Shown here: positions 36,598 through 45,663 of the stretch, one piece after another
Layout of the letters: every line of letters begins with the position of its first letter
How positions within the stretch are numbered: the stretch's first letter is position 1
From: Lachnoclostridium edouardi
Lineage (GTDB): Bacteria; Bacillota; Clostridia; Lachnospirales; Lachnospiraceae
Direction: 5' to 3'
DNA length: 64,000 bases
Assembly (NCBI RefSeq): GCF_900240245.1
Contig: NZ_OESQ01000001.1
Span: 2,783,905-2,847,904, forward strand
Position numbers and translations under genes: made by a program
The notes under the pieces: generated by a model
Told to the model about the DNA's origin: nothing
Database searches by the model: none
Seen by the model: only the letters and a program-made list of their open reading frames with translations

Positions 36598-36683
36598 GGT
36601 ATCATTGCAGGCTGCAGATTTCTTGTGAAAAACAGGTGAAAAGAAGGCTGCAAAAATCTGATAATCAAACAGGGGGCAGGATT

Positions 36684-38183
36684 ATGGTATATAAGGCTGT
36701 TAAAAATCTGGTTCAGTATGGTTTAGATACAGGTCTGATAAAGGAAAGAGATAAGAATTACGCTGTAAATCAGATTCTTTCTGTGCTGGAAATGGACGAG
36801 TACCAGGAACCGCAGGAAGAGGCAGACAGTGCAGATCTGGAGGAAATTTTAAAGGAGCTGTTAGATTACGCCCAGTCAGCCGGACTTTTAAAGGAGGACA
36901 GCATAGTTTACAGAGACCTTTTTGATACTAAGCTGATGAATTGTCTTATGCCCAGGCCTTCTGAGGTGGCGGAAAAGTTCTGGCAGCTTTATAAGGGAGA
37001 ATCTTCAAAGGCGGCTACAGATTATTACTATAAATTAAGCCAGGATTCTGACTACATCCGCCGTTATAGAATTAAAAAGGACGTTAGGTGGGTGACATCC
37101 ACAAAGTATGGAGATTTAGACATTACTATTAACTTGTCAAAGCCGGAAAAGGACCCTAAGGCCATAGCCGCGGCTAAGCTTATGAAACAGAGCGGTTATC
37201 CTAAGTGCCAGCTGTGCATGGAAAATGAAGGCTATGCAGGCAGGGCCAACCATCCGGCCAGAAATAATCACAGAATTATTCCTCTGACAATGAACGGCTC
37301 CTTGTGGGGATTCCAGTATTCCCCTTATGTATATTACAACGAGCACTGCATTGTGTTTAACGGACAACATGTGCCTATGAAAATTGAAAAAGCTACTTTT
37401 GTAAAGCTGTTGGATTTTGTGAAGCAGTTTCCCCATTATTTCCTGGGCTCTAATGCAGACCTTCCTATTGTAGGCGGCTCAATTCTCACCCACGACCATT
37501 TTCAGGGAGGAAATTATACCTTTGCCATGGCAAAGGCGCCTATAGAAGAAAATATTACCTTCCCCGGTTTTCCTCAGGTGGAGGCGGGAATTGTAAAGTG
37601 GCCTATGTCTGTAATCAGAACCAGATCCAGGGAAATTAAGCCGTTAGTGGAGCTGGGGGATAAGATTTTAAAGGCGTGGAGAGACTATACAGATGAGCAG
37701 GCCTTTATATTTGCCTGTACGGAAGGGGAGCCTCACAACACAATTACCCCTATTGCCAGGAAAAACGGCCAGTTCTATGAGCTGGATTTAGTGCTGAGAA
37801 ATAATATTACTACAGAAGAATTTCCTTTGGGAGTTTACCATCCTCATCAGAACCTGCACCATATAAAAAAGGAAAATATTGGCCTGATTGAAGTAATGGG
37901 GCTGGCAGTTCTGCCTTCCAGACTGAAGGAGGAGCTAAGCCTTTTAGGCCAATATATTATAGAGAAAAAGGATATTCGTTCCAACCTTGATTTGGAAAAG
38001 CACAGCCACTGGGTAGAAGAATTTCTTCCAAAGTATGAGGCAGTCACTGAGGAAAATGTGGATGAGATTTTAAAGGAAGAGGTAGGTCTTGTGTTTGAAA
38101 AGGTACTGGAGGACGCAGGCGTTTACAAATGTACCCCTAAAGGCCGTCAGGCATTTAAAAGATTCATAGAAAGTGTAAAGTAA
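36684..38183 (+). CDS. galT: UDP-glucose--hexose-1-phosphate uridylyltransferase
   Basis: Leloir-pathway enzyme exchanging UMP between UDP-glucose and galactose-1-phosphate. The 499-residue length and the segments FQYSPYVYYNEHCIVFNGQH and VGGSILTHDHFQGG match the Gram-positive class II GalT family (two-domain, longer than the E. coli type). HPHQNLHHIKKENIGLIEVMG is in the C-terminal domain. The start at 36684 follows GGGGGCAGG. No galK or galE is adjacent. The next genes are glycan-related, which hints at supply of UDP-galactose. Confidence 0.95.
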   Translation: MVYKAVKNLVQYGLDTGLIKERDKNYAVNQILSVLEMDEYQEPQEEADSADLEEILKELLDYAQSAGLLKEDSIVYRDLFDTKLMNCLMPRPSEVAEKFWQLYKGESSKAATDYYYKLSQDSDYIRRYRIKKDVRWVTSTKYGDLDITINLSKPEKDPKAIAAAKLMKQSGYPKCQLCMENEGYAGRANHPARNNHRIIPLTMNGSLWGFQYSPYVYYNEHCIVFNGQHVPMKIEKATFVKLLDFVKQFPHYFLGSNADLPIVGGSILTHDHFQGGNYTFAMAKAPIEENITFPGFPQVEAGIVKWPMSVIRTRSREIKPLVELGDKILKAWRDYTDEQAFIFACTEGEPHNTITPIARKNGQFYELDLVLRNNITTEEFPLGVYHPHQNLHHIKKENIGLIEVMGLAVLPSRLKEELSLLGQYIIEKKDIRSNLDLEKHSHWVEEFLPKYEAVTEENVDEILKEEVGLVFEKVLEDAGVYKCTPKGRQAFKRFIESVK

Positions 38184-38192
38184 ATCAGGGCA

Positions 38193-39170
38193 GTGAATAT
38201 GGAAAATACATTATATATAGTAGTTCCCTGCTACAATGAGGAGGAGGTTTTGTTTGAAACCTCCAGCCGCCTTAGGGAAAAGGTAAGGGCAATGATAAAG
38301 CAGGGAAAGGTATCAGAGGACAGCAGGATTATATTTGTAAATGACGGTTCTAAGGATAAAACATGGGAGATTATATATAAGCTTCACAAGGAAGATCCTA
38401 TATTTGGAGGCGTTAATTTAAGCTGCAACAGAGGACATCAAAATGCGCTTTTAGCCGGACTGATGACAGTGAAGGATCTGTGCAGTATGGCTGTATCTAT
38501 GGACGCAGATCTTCAGGACGATATTGACGCAGTGGAACAAATGGTAGACCGCTATCTGGACGGCTGTGATATTGTGTACGGAGTGCGCAGCAAGAGAGAG
38601 ACAGACACATTTTTCAAAAAAGCTACGGCAGAGGGATTTTATAAATTTATGAATCTGCTGGGGGCGAATACAGTGTACAACCATGCAGACTACAGGCTGA
38701 TGAGCAGAAGAGCCTTAAATGGGCTGGCAGAATTTAAGGAGGTAAATTTATTCCTGAGAGGCATTGTGCCTATGATCGGCTATAAAAGCGACGTGGTTTA
38801 CTATGAAAGACATGAACGGTTTGCAGGAACCAGCAAGTATCCTTTAAAAAAGATGATATCCTTTGCCATGGAGGGAATTACCTCGTTAAGTATTAAGCCT
38901 ATGCGCATGATTACAGGAGTGGGAATGGCAGTAGTCGGAATCAGTATTCTTATGCTGGCATATTCTGTAATTCAGTATTTTCGCGGCAATACAGTTCCGG
39001 GATGGAGCAGCCTTATGGTTTCCGTATGGGTTGTGGGAGGAATGATTTTAGTTTCCCTTGGAATTGTAGGCGAGTATGTAGGCAAGATTTATATGGAAAC
39101 AAAGGGACGGCCCAGATATTTAATTCAGGAATTTCTCAATGAGAAGGGAGAAAAAAATGAAGAAGAATAA
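38193..39170 (+). CDS. Family 2 glycosyltransferase, DPM1/GtrB-like
   Basis: A 325-residue membrane glycosyltransferase. The GT-A domain has VVPCYNEEEVLFE, FVNDGSKDKTWEI, the DADLQDD nucleotide-metal motif and HERFAGTSKYPLKKM. Two C-terminal membrane helices follow (about 240-260 and 277-300). Such enzymes transfer sugar to undecaprenyl or dolichyl phosphate. The start may be GTG 38193 or ATG 38199, with AGGGC upstream. It overlaps the next gene, suggesting the lipid-linked sugar is used by that protein. Confidence 0.9.
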   Translation: MNMENTLYIVVPCYNEEEVLFETSSRLREKVRAMIKQGKVSEDSRIIFVNDGSKDKTWEIIYKLHKEDPIFGGVNLSCNRGHQNALLAGLMTVKDLCSMAVSMDADLQDDIDAVEQMVDRYLDGCDIVYGVRSKRETDTFFKKATAEGFYKFMNLLGANTVYNHADYRLMSRRALNGLAEFKEVNLFLRGIVPMIGYKSDVVYYERHERFAGTSKYPLKKMISFAMEGITSLSIKPMRMITGVGMAVVGISILMLAYSVIQYFRGNTVPGWSSLMVSVWVVGGMILVSLGIVGEYVGKIYMETKGRPRYLIQEFLNEKGEKNEEE

Positions 39171-40497
39171 GCTGACATGGGGAGAATGGGCCTTTGTGCT
39201 GTTCTGCTTTCTGTTTTATTTATCATGGAGTCTGGTTCAGCCTTATACATATGGACCGGACGAAGAGATGCGGTTTCAGATTCCTGAGTTTATTTATTTG
39301 TACGGCAGTCTGCCAAACGGATTTGACGAAAGACTGATATCACCTAACTGGGGCTTTTCCTATGCCTTTTACCCCTGCTGGCTGGGGCCATTGTGCAGCG
39401 CCCTGTTTATGAAAATAACCAGTATATTTTCCCAGGATTTTTTTCATCTGCTATGCGCCGCCAGATTTACAAGTGTAATCAGCGGCGCTTTGACAGTGTA
39501 TTTTGCAATGAAAAGCGGAAAGCTGTTATTTAAAGGGCCGGGCCGGTGGATATTCCCGGGGCTTATTGGGATGCTGCCTCAGTTTGCTTTTTTGTCCAGC
39601 TATGTAAATAACGATGTTATAGCCATTATGGGCTCCTCTGTAATATTTTACGGGTGGTGCCTGGGAAAAGAAGACTGGAATATAAAAAATTGCCTGATAC
39701 TGGCCGGAGGAGTTATTATTGTAGCTCTTTCTTATTACAACGCTTACGGCTGGATTTTAGGCAGTATGATTTTATTTATTTTTAACTTTTTGTGGGAATC
39801 CGGAAAAAACAAGGGCATGGCTGTAATGTGGAAGCGGGCCGGCTTTACTGCGGTGATTGTACTTTTATTTATTTCCTTTTTCTTCATCAGAAACGCAGTG
39901 CTGTATGAGGGAGATATTCTGGGAATGAGCACTTTAACAAAAGCCGGGGAAATGTATGGCATTCCGCAGCTGAAACCGTCTATGAGAAGAACTCCCTACA
40001 ATTTGGGAATGACCTTGGGGGAGATGATGGAAAGCGTAGATTTTACAGGCAGACCATGGTATAAAATGACATACGAAAGCTTAATAGGAGTTTTTGGATG
40101 TATGAATGTGTTTGCAGGTCCTTTTACCTACCGGGTGTACACTGTGATTTTCATTTTGGGCCTGGCAGGGCTTTTGGTCTCAGTTTTTGTGAGAAAAAGG
40201 GACAGACATCAGTGGGTATTTGAGGCAGTGCTGCTGTTTTGTTTTGTAATTCCCATATTATTAAGCATTTACTACAGCTATTATACAGATTACCAGGCTC
40301 AGGGCCGGTACTGCGCCACTATGCTGGTGGCTCTCATGTATTTTACAGCTTTTGGCATGGAAACTCTCTTAGAGGGCGCGGGAAGGCTTGTGGGAAAAAG
40401 GCTGGAAAACCTGGCGAGAGCAGTGTTTTTAGCAGGTTTAATAGGACTTTCTTTAAAAATATATTTTCTTACCTATCTGCCTTCAGTGAAGATTTAG
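39157..40497 (+). CDS. GT-C-like polytopic membrane protein (DUF2142-like)
   Basis: A 446-residue protein with about ten membrane helices. Near the N-terminus, the first extracytoplasmic loop carries an acidic YGPDEEMRFQIP motif. That is the expected place of the catalytic acidic residues in lipid-sugar-dependent GT-C transferases and in DUF2142 proteins. A second loop holds LSSYVNNDV. The start at 39157 is set by AAGGGAG. It overlaps the GtrB-like gene by 14 bp. Substrate unknown; family assignment is from the pattern, not a search. Confidence 0.7.
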   Translation: MKKNKLTWGEWAFVLFCFLFYLSWSLVQPYTYGPDEEMRFQIPEFIYLYGSLPNGFDERLISPNWGFSYAFYPCWLGPLCSALFMKITSIFSQDFFHLLCAARFTSVISGALTVYFAMKSGKLLFKGPGRWIFPGLIGMLPQFAFLSSYVNNDVIAIMGSSVIFYGWCLGKEDWNIKNCLILAGGVIIVALSYYNAYGWILGSMILFIFNFLWESGKNKGMAVMWKRAGFTAVIVLLFISFFFIRNAVLYEGDILGMSTLTKAGEMYGIPQLKPSMRRTPYNLGMTLGEMMESVDFTGRPWYKMTYESLIGVFGCMNVFAGPFTYRVYTVIFILGLAGLLVSVFVRKRDRHQWVFEAVLLFCFVIPILLSIYYSYYTDYQAQGRYCATMLVALMYFTAFGMETLLEGAGRLVGKRLENLARAVFLAGLIGLSLKIYFLTYLPSVKI

Positions 40498-40504
40498 AGA
40501 AAAC

Positions 40505-40533
40505 TTGTCAATTTTCTTAATAATATGTAATAA
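40505..40533 (+). promoter_or_regulatory. Possible promoter of the DUF5722-like gene
   Basis: TTGTCA (40505-40510), a 17-bp spacer and TAATAA (40528-40533), in the 154-bp gap before the gene. A moderate match only. Confidence 0.4.
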
Positions 40534-40651
40534 AATTGTTATTGAATGGAAGAACTGGATGGGGTATTATATGGAAATACAGAATAGAAACTGGCGTACC
40601 AGGAAAATTAGGAGCGCCGGAGGCATCATCAGAATTCATGGAGGTAAATGA

Positions 40652-42337
40652 ATGGTAAGAAAAAAACTAATCAGAAGGGCAGCGGCAGTATTTTCAGCTT
40701 GTTTCCTTACCCTTGCCGGAGCTTCTGTGTGCTGGGCAGATACAGGAAGCCAGCAGACTGCAGTTCAGGCAACAGCACAGATTACATCCTGTAAAATCGG
40801 CTCCGATAAAAATACAGTTACAATCACAGCCAGCACAGGCGGAGATATGACAGGCACAGACGGAAAGTTTTATTTGTTTGAGATGAAGCCCTATGAGGAT
40901 GAGTTAGGAAGCAGAAGAGATTTTCTGGCTTCCGGTGAGGGAAGGAGTCTTACCTGGAATACTACTTTAGATTACGGAACGTCTGCAGATAAGCTGTACA
41001 GCAGATTTGCGGTGGCAGCCTACAATGGCACGGACTTTGTCAGAATCAGCGAGCCTTATTACATTACAAACCCGGAAGCAGTGGCAAAGAATACAGACCC
41101 ATTTTTAGACCCTTTAACAAAAAAGGGATTGGGAATTGAAATTGATATGCTGGATGACGCTTTTGATTTAGGGGTAAAGCATGTGGGAACTAACATTGCT
41201 TTCCATCAGATCTTAGGCAGCGGAATTGATTATACATATGACGGAAAGACGTATCATTTTAATAAAGCTGTAATTGAGGATTACGACGAGACCATCAGCG
41301 CCCTGTCGGGAAAAGGCATGACTGTTACGGCAGTTATTTTAAACGGCTGGAACGACGCCACCCCGGATCTGATTTATCCAGGTACTCAAAAGTCCTCCAA
41401 CGCTTTCTACTATTTGTTTAATGTGGCCACCCCGGAGGGCTTTGAGCAGACGAGAGCGATTATTGCATTTTTGGCGGACAGATACGACGGTTCAGACCCA
41501 AACCACGGAAAAATTTCTAACTGGGTAGTTGGCAACGAGATCAACAACCAGCAGTGGAATTACACAGGAGAGTGGGATATTACAAGCTATGTAAAGGCTT
41601 ATCAAAAAGCTTTCCGGGTATTCTACACAGCAATTAAAAGTACCAGTGCCAACGACAGAGTATATTTCTCCTTAGATTACAATTGGAATGCGGAGATAGA
41701 CGGAAAGCTGAAATACGGCGGAAAAAATATTGTAGATTACTTTAATTCCATAGCTAATAATTGGGGACAATTTGACTGGGGCTTAGCCTACCATTCTTAT
41801 CCCTGCCCTATGACAGATCCTAACTTCTGGGACGACGACAAAACAGGCTTAGTTACAAATGATATTAACTCCCCAGTAGTTAACTTTAAAAATATTAATG
41901 TGCTGACAGATTACTTTGCAGGAGTTCAGCTAAGGGCCCCGTCAGGAGATGTACGCCATATTATTTTAACAGAACAGGGCTTTACAGCTATGAATCAGGC
42001 AGGGCAGGATATTCAGGAGCTGCAGGCGGCTGCCTTTGCGTACTCCTACTATCTGGTGGACAGTAATCCTTATATAGAAGCATATATTTTAAGCCGTCAG
42101 GTGGACGCCCCGTCGGAAATTAATACAAATAAGCTGGCCTTCGGTCTTTGGAGCTGCGATATGAGTCAGCCAAATAAAATTGTCAGCGTTCAGAGAAGAA
42201 AAATTTGGCAGGTATTCAGGGACATCGACAAGAAAAAGGATACCTTGGCTGCTACTGAGTTTGCAAAATCTATTATAGGTATTAACAAGTGGAGCGATAT
42301 TGTACCTAACTTTAAATGGAGAGCCCAGGAGAAATAA
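40652..42337 (+). CDS. Secreted DUF5722-like glycosidase-fold protein
   Basis: A 561-residue exported protein. The signal peptide covers about residues 1-30 (SACFLTLAGASVCWA). A beta-sandwich-like domain (about 38-140) is followed by a TIM-barrel region (about 160-530). The barrel shows WVVGNEINNQQW with Glu296 after strand 4 and HIILTEQGF with Glu441 after strand 7. These are the places of acid/base and nucleophile in clan-A glycoside hydrolases. The family is recalled as DUF5722; activity is inferred. No wall-anchor motif is seen. GGAGG lies seven bases before the ATG. Confidence 0.78.
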   Translation: MVRKKLIRRAAAVFSACFLTLAGASVCWADTGSQQTAVQATAQITSCKIGSDKNTVTITASTGGDMTGTDGKFYLFEMKPYEDELGSRRDFLASGEGRSLTWNTTLDYGTSADKLYSRFAVAAYNGTDFVRISEPYYITNPEAVAKNTDPFLDPLTKKGLGIEIDMLDDAFDLGVKHVGTNIAFHQILGSGIDYTYDGKTYHFNKAVIEDYDETISALSGKGMTVTAVILNGWNDATPDLIYPGTQKSSNAFYYLFNVATPEGFEQTRAIIAFLADRYDGSDPNHGKISNWVVGNEINNQQWNYTGEWDITSYVKAYQKAFRVFYTAIKSTSANDRVYFSLDYNWNAEIDGKLKYGGKNIVDYFNSIANNWGQFDWGLAYHSYPCPMTDPNFWDDDKTGLVTNDINSPVVNFKNINVLTDYFAGVQLRAPSGDVRHIILTEQGFTAMNQAGQDIQELQAAAFAYSYYLVDSNPYIEAYILSRQVDAPSEINTNKLAFGLWSCDMSQPNKIVSVQRRKIWQVFRDIDKKKDTLAATEFAKSIIGINKWSDIVPNFKWRAQEK

Positions 42338-42351
42338 AATAAGCTTTAACT

Positions 42352-42402
42352 ACTACCCTTAGACAGGACAGAATGAAAACCTGTTTAAGGGTAGTTCTTT
42401 TA
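42352..42402. terminator. Bidirectional terminator
   Basis: Arms ACTACCCTTA-g-ACAGG (42352-42367) and CCTGT-t-TAAGGGTAGT (ending 42395) are followed by TTCTTTTATTT on the plus strand. It separates two convergent genes. Confidence 0.85.
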
Positions 42403-42403
42403 T

Positions 42404-44032
42404 TTATTTCCATTCTATTACCTGGCTGGGGGAAACTGCAGAAGAGTAGGTAAAGGTCACTGTGTCCCCTGGCTTTATAAATGGAAGCTTTTCATTGGAA
42501 GTAATAGACGCAGTGTAAATATTTTCATCCCCTGTAAGTGTAAAATAGTAAACTGTGTTTCCGGAGACTACTACATCTATAATTTCATTAATTGTTCCGG
42601 TTACAGGCTCCTGATTGCTCTCTAAGGCGATTTCTGTATCTTCCAGATTTAAAGCCTGCCTGTAATTTCTCTTCGCCTCGTCGATAGTCTGCCCTGTACC
42701 TACAATCTGGTACTGCTCCACATCTACAAAAGCATACATTTTCACAAGTCCGGCCGCGTCTTTTAAAGATAAAAAGTAAGTGGGCCTGTTGGAAATATTA
42801 AGAAGCAGAGGGAAGGTGGCAGTATAATTCAGATGCTGCACCTGTCCTTTTGCCGATTCCATAGCAGAATATTCTGTGGCGCCGGGAACAGTGTAAAACT
42901 TAGTTTCCTTTGTTCTCAGATTTACAAGTACAAAGCCAATGTTAGATTCATCTGCCGTCACAGAGGACATGCCTGTATATAAATAAACATCATCATTAAT
43001 AGCCAGATAATTGTAGCCGTAAGTTGTTCTTCTAACATTTCTCTGACCAAAAATAGAGTTAAAAAATCCGTTTTGGTATTTTCCGTTGTCGTCCAGCTGG
43101 GTAATAATTAAGTCTGAGGTGTACAGCTGGTCAATCCACTGGGGCACCTGGTCTTTTGGATAATAAGCAGACTCTCCAGTTACAGCATTTACCAGAACTG
43201 CTCCGTTAATGTCCTTGCCGTCCCACCAGCCGATTTTGTAGGAAATAGTGGGCGCCACCCAGTATGGAGTGCCGTTGTCGTCAATTTCAAAAGAAACCTG
43301 GTCAAACATTTTAGTAGGATAACGGAAACGAAGATATCTGTGAATATTTCTGAAAAAATATTCGCCGGGAGAGTATTTCATGCCGGATTCCAGCCAAACC
43401 AAATTGGTTTCCTGAGTTACCATATCCACAGTAATATATGCCGGAAGGCCTTTTTTCATATTAAAAAGCCATTTTACAGGATCAGCGTAAGTAAGAGGAG
43501 TAACTCTGTACGGCGATCCCTTGTAGTTAATCTGAGTGTAATTGTTGGCAATCTCAAACTGGGAAACCAGGTCTGTCATTTCTCCCAGCTTTCTGCTGCC
43601 TAAGCGTGAAGCAGTATCCTTATCCACAACAGGGATCTGGGACATATTTAACTCTGCAACGTCTGTAGAAAAATCACCGTCAGTAATTGTAATCAAATCC
43701 CTGTAGCGTGAAGCGTTAAATATAGGAATTCCTATTACACTAGCGATCACAGAAAGGAGAAGGAGAAGTCCTACCACAATTAGACCATATTTTAAAGGGC
43801 GCTCCACTCCGTTGCGGAAAGAAACGCTGCGGTTTCCAATTTGATTTAGTAAAGTGGAAACATAGGAGAAAAAGTTTACAACTAAAATAATACCTGCAGA
43901 AATAATAATAAAGGTTATAAAAGATTTATCTTTTAAATTTATGGCAGGCAGCATGGTGTAAAACAGCAGAAAAATCAGTACCACAGAAATGAGAATTCTG
44001 CTGATTGGAGAAGATAAAAATTTATGTTTCAT
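42404..44032 (-). CDS. Membrane-anchored protein of unknown function
   Basis: A 542-residue protein with three N-terminal membrane helices (about 11-30, 37-57 and 83-107). About 430 extracytoplasmic residues follow. Visible segments are VPQWIDQLYTSDLI, YGYNYLAINDDVYLYTGMSSVTADESNIGFVLVNLRT and VEQYQIVGTGQTIDEAKRNY. The last 65 or so residues (GTINEIIDVVVSGNTVYYFTL...) look like an OB-fold. TTAGGAGG precedes the ATG. I do not recognise a named family. It is divergent from the D,D-carboxypeptidase gene, which suggests a cell-envelope role. Confidence 0.75.
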   Translation of the reverse strand: MKHKFLSSPISRILISVVLIFLLFYTMLPAINLKDKSFITFIIISAGIILVVNFFSYVSTLLNQIGNRSVSFRNGVERPLKYGLIVVGLLLLLSVIASVIGIPIFNASRYRDLITITDGDFSTDVAELNMSQIPVVDKDTASRLGSRKLGEMTDLVSQFEIANNYTQINYKGSPYRVTPLTYADPVKWLFNMKKGLPAYITVDMVTQETNLVWLESGMKYSPGEYFFRNIHRYLRFRYPTKMFDQVSFEIDDNGTPYWVAPTISYKIGWWDGKDINGAVLVNAVTGESAYYPKDQVPQWIDQLYTSDLIITQLDDNGKYQNGFFNSIFGQRNVRRTTYGYNYLAINDDVYLYTGMSSVTADESNIGFVLVNLRTKETKFYTVPGATEYSAMESAKGQVQHLNYTATFPLLLNISNRPTYFLSLKDAAGLVKMYAFVDVEQYQIVGTGQTIDEAKRNYRQALNLEDTEIALESNQEPVTGTINEIIDVVVSGNTVYYFTLTGDENIYTASITSNEKLPFIKPGDTVTFTYSSAVSPSQVIEWK

Positions 44033-44194
44033 GTGTCTAACCTCCTAAGCTAAGATTTCACTATTCTATCATTATTTCCTATATAAGGCAAGACCATCCA
44101 CAGATAGGGCTAAAATATGACCTGCAGTTATACTTAAAAATATATTTGGAGGAAAATGTAAGAAAGTTTAAATAAAAAAAATGAAATCATGTGT

Positions 44195-44200
44195 TATAAT
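44195..44200 (+). promoter_or_regulatory. -10 element upstream of the carboxypeptidase gene
   Basis: A perfect TATAAT in the 240-bp divergent region, with 72 bases from its last base to the ATG. No clear -35. Confidence 0.5.
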
Positions 44201-44272
44201 ATAAAAGATCAGCGTTATTGTACAGCTGCGTTGAAGAATGAAAAGATGGAAAAATAACCGGGAGATAAAATA

Positions 44273-45634
44273 ATGAAAAAATACAGAATATTGCCTATAT
44301 TAACGCTTGTAGTTTGTCTGACGGCAGGACAGACAGTTTATGGAGCTCCTTCACCTACAGATTTTGGCAGCAATGTTACTATTGTGTCAGAGGGACCGGG
44401 AGAGAGAGCTTCATCTGCCGCAGAAACTGAAACTCAGGTACAGCCTCAGACATCAGTGAAAAGCGATTCATCTGCAGTGACAGCTCCTGAAATTCAGTCA
44501 GAAGGCGCAGTGCTTTTAGACGCTGCTACAGGAAAAGTACTTTACGGAAAAAATGAAAATGAAAAATTTTATCCTGCCAGTATAACAAAGCTGATGACAG
44601 GCCTGCTGGTAGTAGAAAAATGCAGCCTGGATGACACAGTAACATTTTCCTCCACAGCCACCACCAATCTGGAATCAGGGGCGGTTTCCTTAAATCTGAC
44701 AGAAGGAGATAAGCTTACTGTAAAAGATTGCATGTACGCTTTAATGTTAAAATCAGCCAACGAGGTGGCCAATGGGCTGGCCGAGCATGTGGCAGGCAGC
44801 AACAGTAAATTTGCAGATATGATGAATGAAAGAGCGGCAGCCTTAGGATGTAAGAATACTCATTTTACAAACCCTCATGGTTTAAATGACACAAATCATT
44901 ATTCTACTCCTTATGATATGGCCTTAATTGCAAGAGCGGCATTTAATAATGAAACCTTCAGGAAAATTGACTCTACTCTTAGCTACCAGATTCCAGCTAC
45001 AAAAAAGGTAAGCACTCCCAGAACAGTAACCATGGGACATAAAATGTTTTACAGCACAGACTCCAGATATTATCCTGGAATTATAGGCGGAAAAACAGGC
45101 TACACCTCTAAGGCAGGCAACACCTTAGTTACTGGAGTAGATAAAGACGGGGTTCGTTTAATTGCAGTTATCATGAAAAGCAAATCTACTCATTATCAGG
45201 ATACAAAGGCGCTGTTAGACTTTGGATTTGAAAACAGGGAACAGCTTTTATCAGGAACAGCTTCAGGTCCTGCCTCAAGCCCTGCTTCAGAGAGCGGTCC
45301 TGCCTCAGAGGAAACCAGCTCTAATTCTGGATGGCAGAAGGCGGGAGAAAAGTGGAATTATATAAAAGAAGACGGCTCTAAAGCCGCTAATGAATGGCTG
45401 ACTATAGGCGGAGAAGAATACTGGTTTGATTCTGATACATACATGGCTACAGGCTGGAGACAGTATTCCGACAATTCCTGGTATTATTTCCGTTCCAGCG
45501 GCGCTATGGCAAAAAATTATTGGGTGAAAAATAACGGCAAATGGTTTTACCTTGGCTCAGACGGAGCTATGATGAAAAACACAATCACTCCGGACGGATA
45601 TGTGTTAGATGAAACTGGAGCCTGGGTGCAGTAA
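44273..45634 (+). CDS. D-alanyl-D-alanine carboxypeptidase with C-terminal wall-binding repeats
   Basis: A peptidase S11 family enzyme trimming peptidoglycan stem peptides. The 453-residue protein has a signal peptide (about 1-25) and a catalytic domain (about 75-330). Ser103 and Lys106 lie in SITK, followed by SANE and GGKTGYTSKAG. A Ser/Pro/Ala-rich linker (about 330-355) and three or so aromatic choline/glucan-binding-type repeats follow (YWFDSDTYMATGWRQ, WYYFRSSGAMAKNYW, WFYLGSDGAMMKN). The repeats replace the usual C-terminal amphipathic membrane anchor, so attachment to the wall is expected. GGGAG precedes the ATG. Confidence 0.93.
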   Translation: MKKYRILPILTLVVCLTAGQTVYGAPSPTDFGSNVTIVSEGPGERASSAAETETQVQPQTSVKSDSSAVTAPEIQSEGAVLLDAATGKVLYGKNENEKFYPASITKLMTGLLVVEKCSLDDTVTFSSTATTNLESGAVSLNLTEGDKLTVKDCMYALMLKSANEVANGLAEHVAGSNSKFADMMNERAAALGCKNTHFTNPHGLNDTNHYSTPYDMALIARAAFNNETFRKIDSTLSYQIPATKKVSTPRTVTMGHKMFYSTDSRYYPGIIGGKTGYTSKAGNTLVTGVDKDGVRLIAVIMKSKSTHYQDTKALLDFGFENREQLLSGTASGPASSPASESGPASEETSSNSGWQKAGEKWNYIKEDGSKAANEWLTIGGEEYWFDSDTYMATGWRQYSDNSWYYFRSSGAMAKNYWVKNNGKWFYLGSDGAMMKNTITPDGYVLDETGAWVQ

Positions 45635-45646
45635 TCTGCACCCAGG
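45621..45646. terminator. Perfect inverted repeat with the stop codon in its loop
   Basis: CCTGGGTGCAG (45621-45631) and CTGCACCCAGG (45636-45646) flank the loop TAAT, whose TAA is the stop codon of the carboxypeptidase. There is no T-tract, so termination would rely on the stem or an accessory factor. It lies between convergent genes. Confidence 0.65.
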
Positions 45647-45663
45647 ACATAAGGGATATAAGG

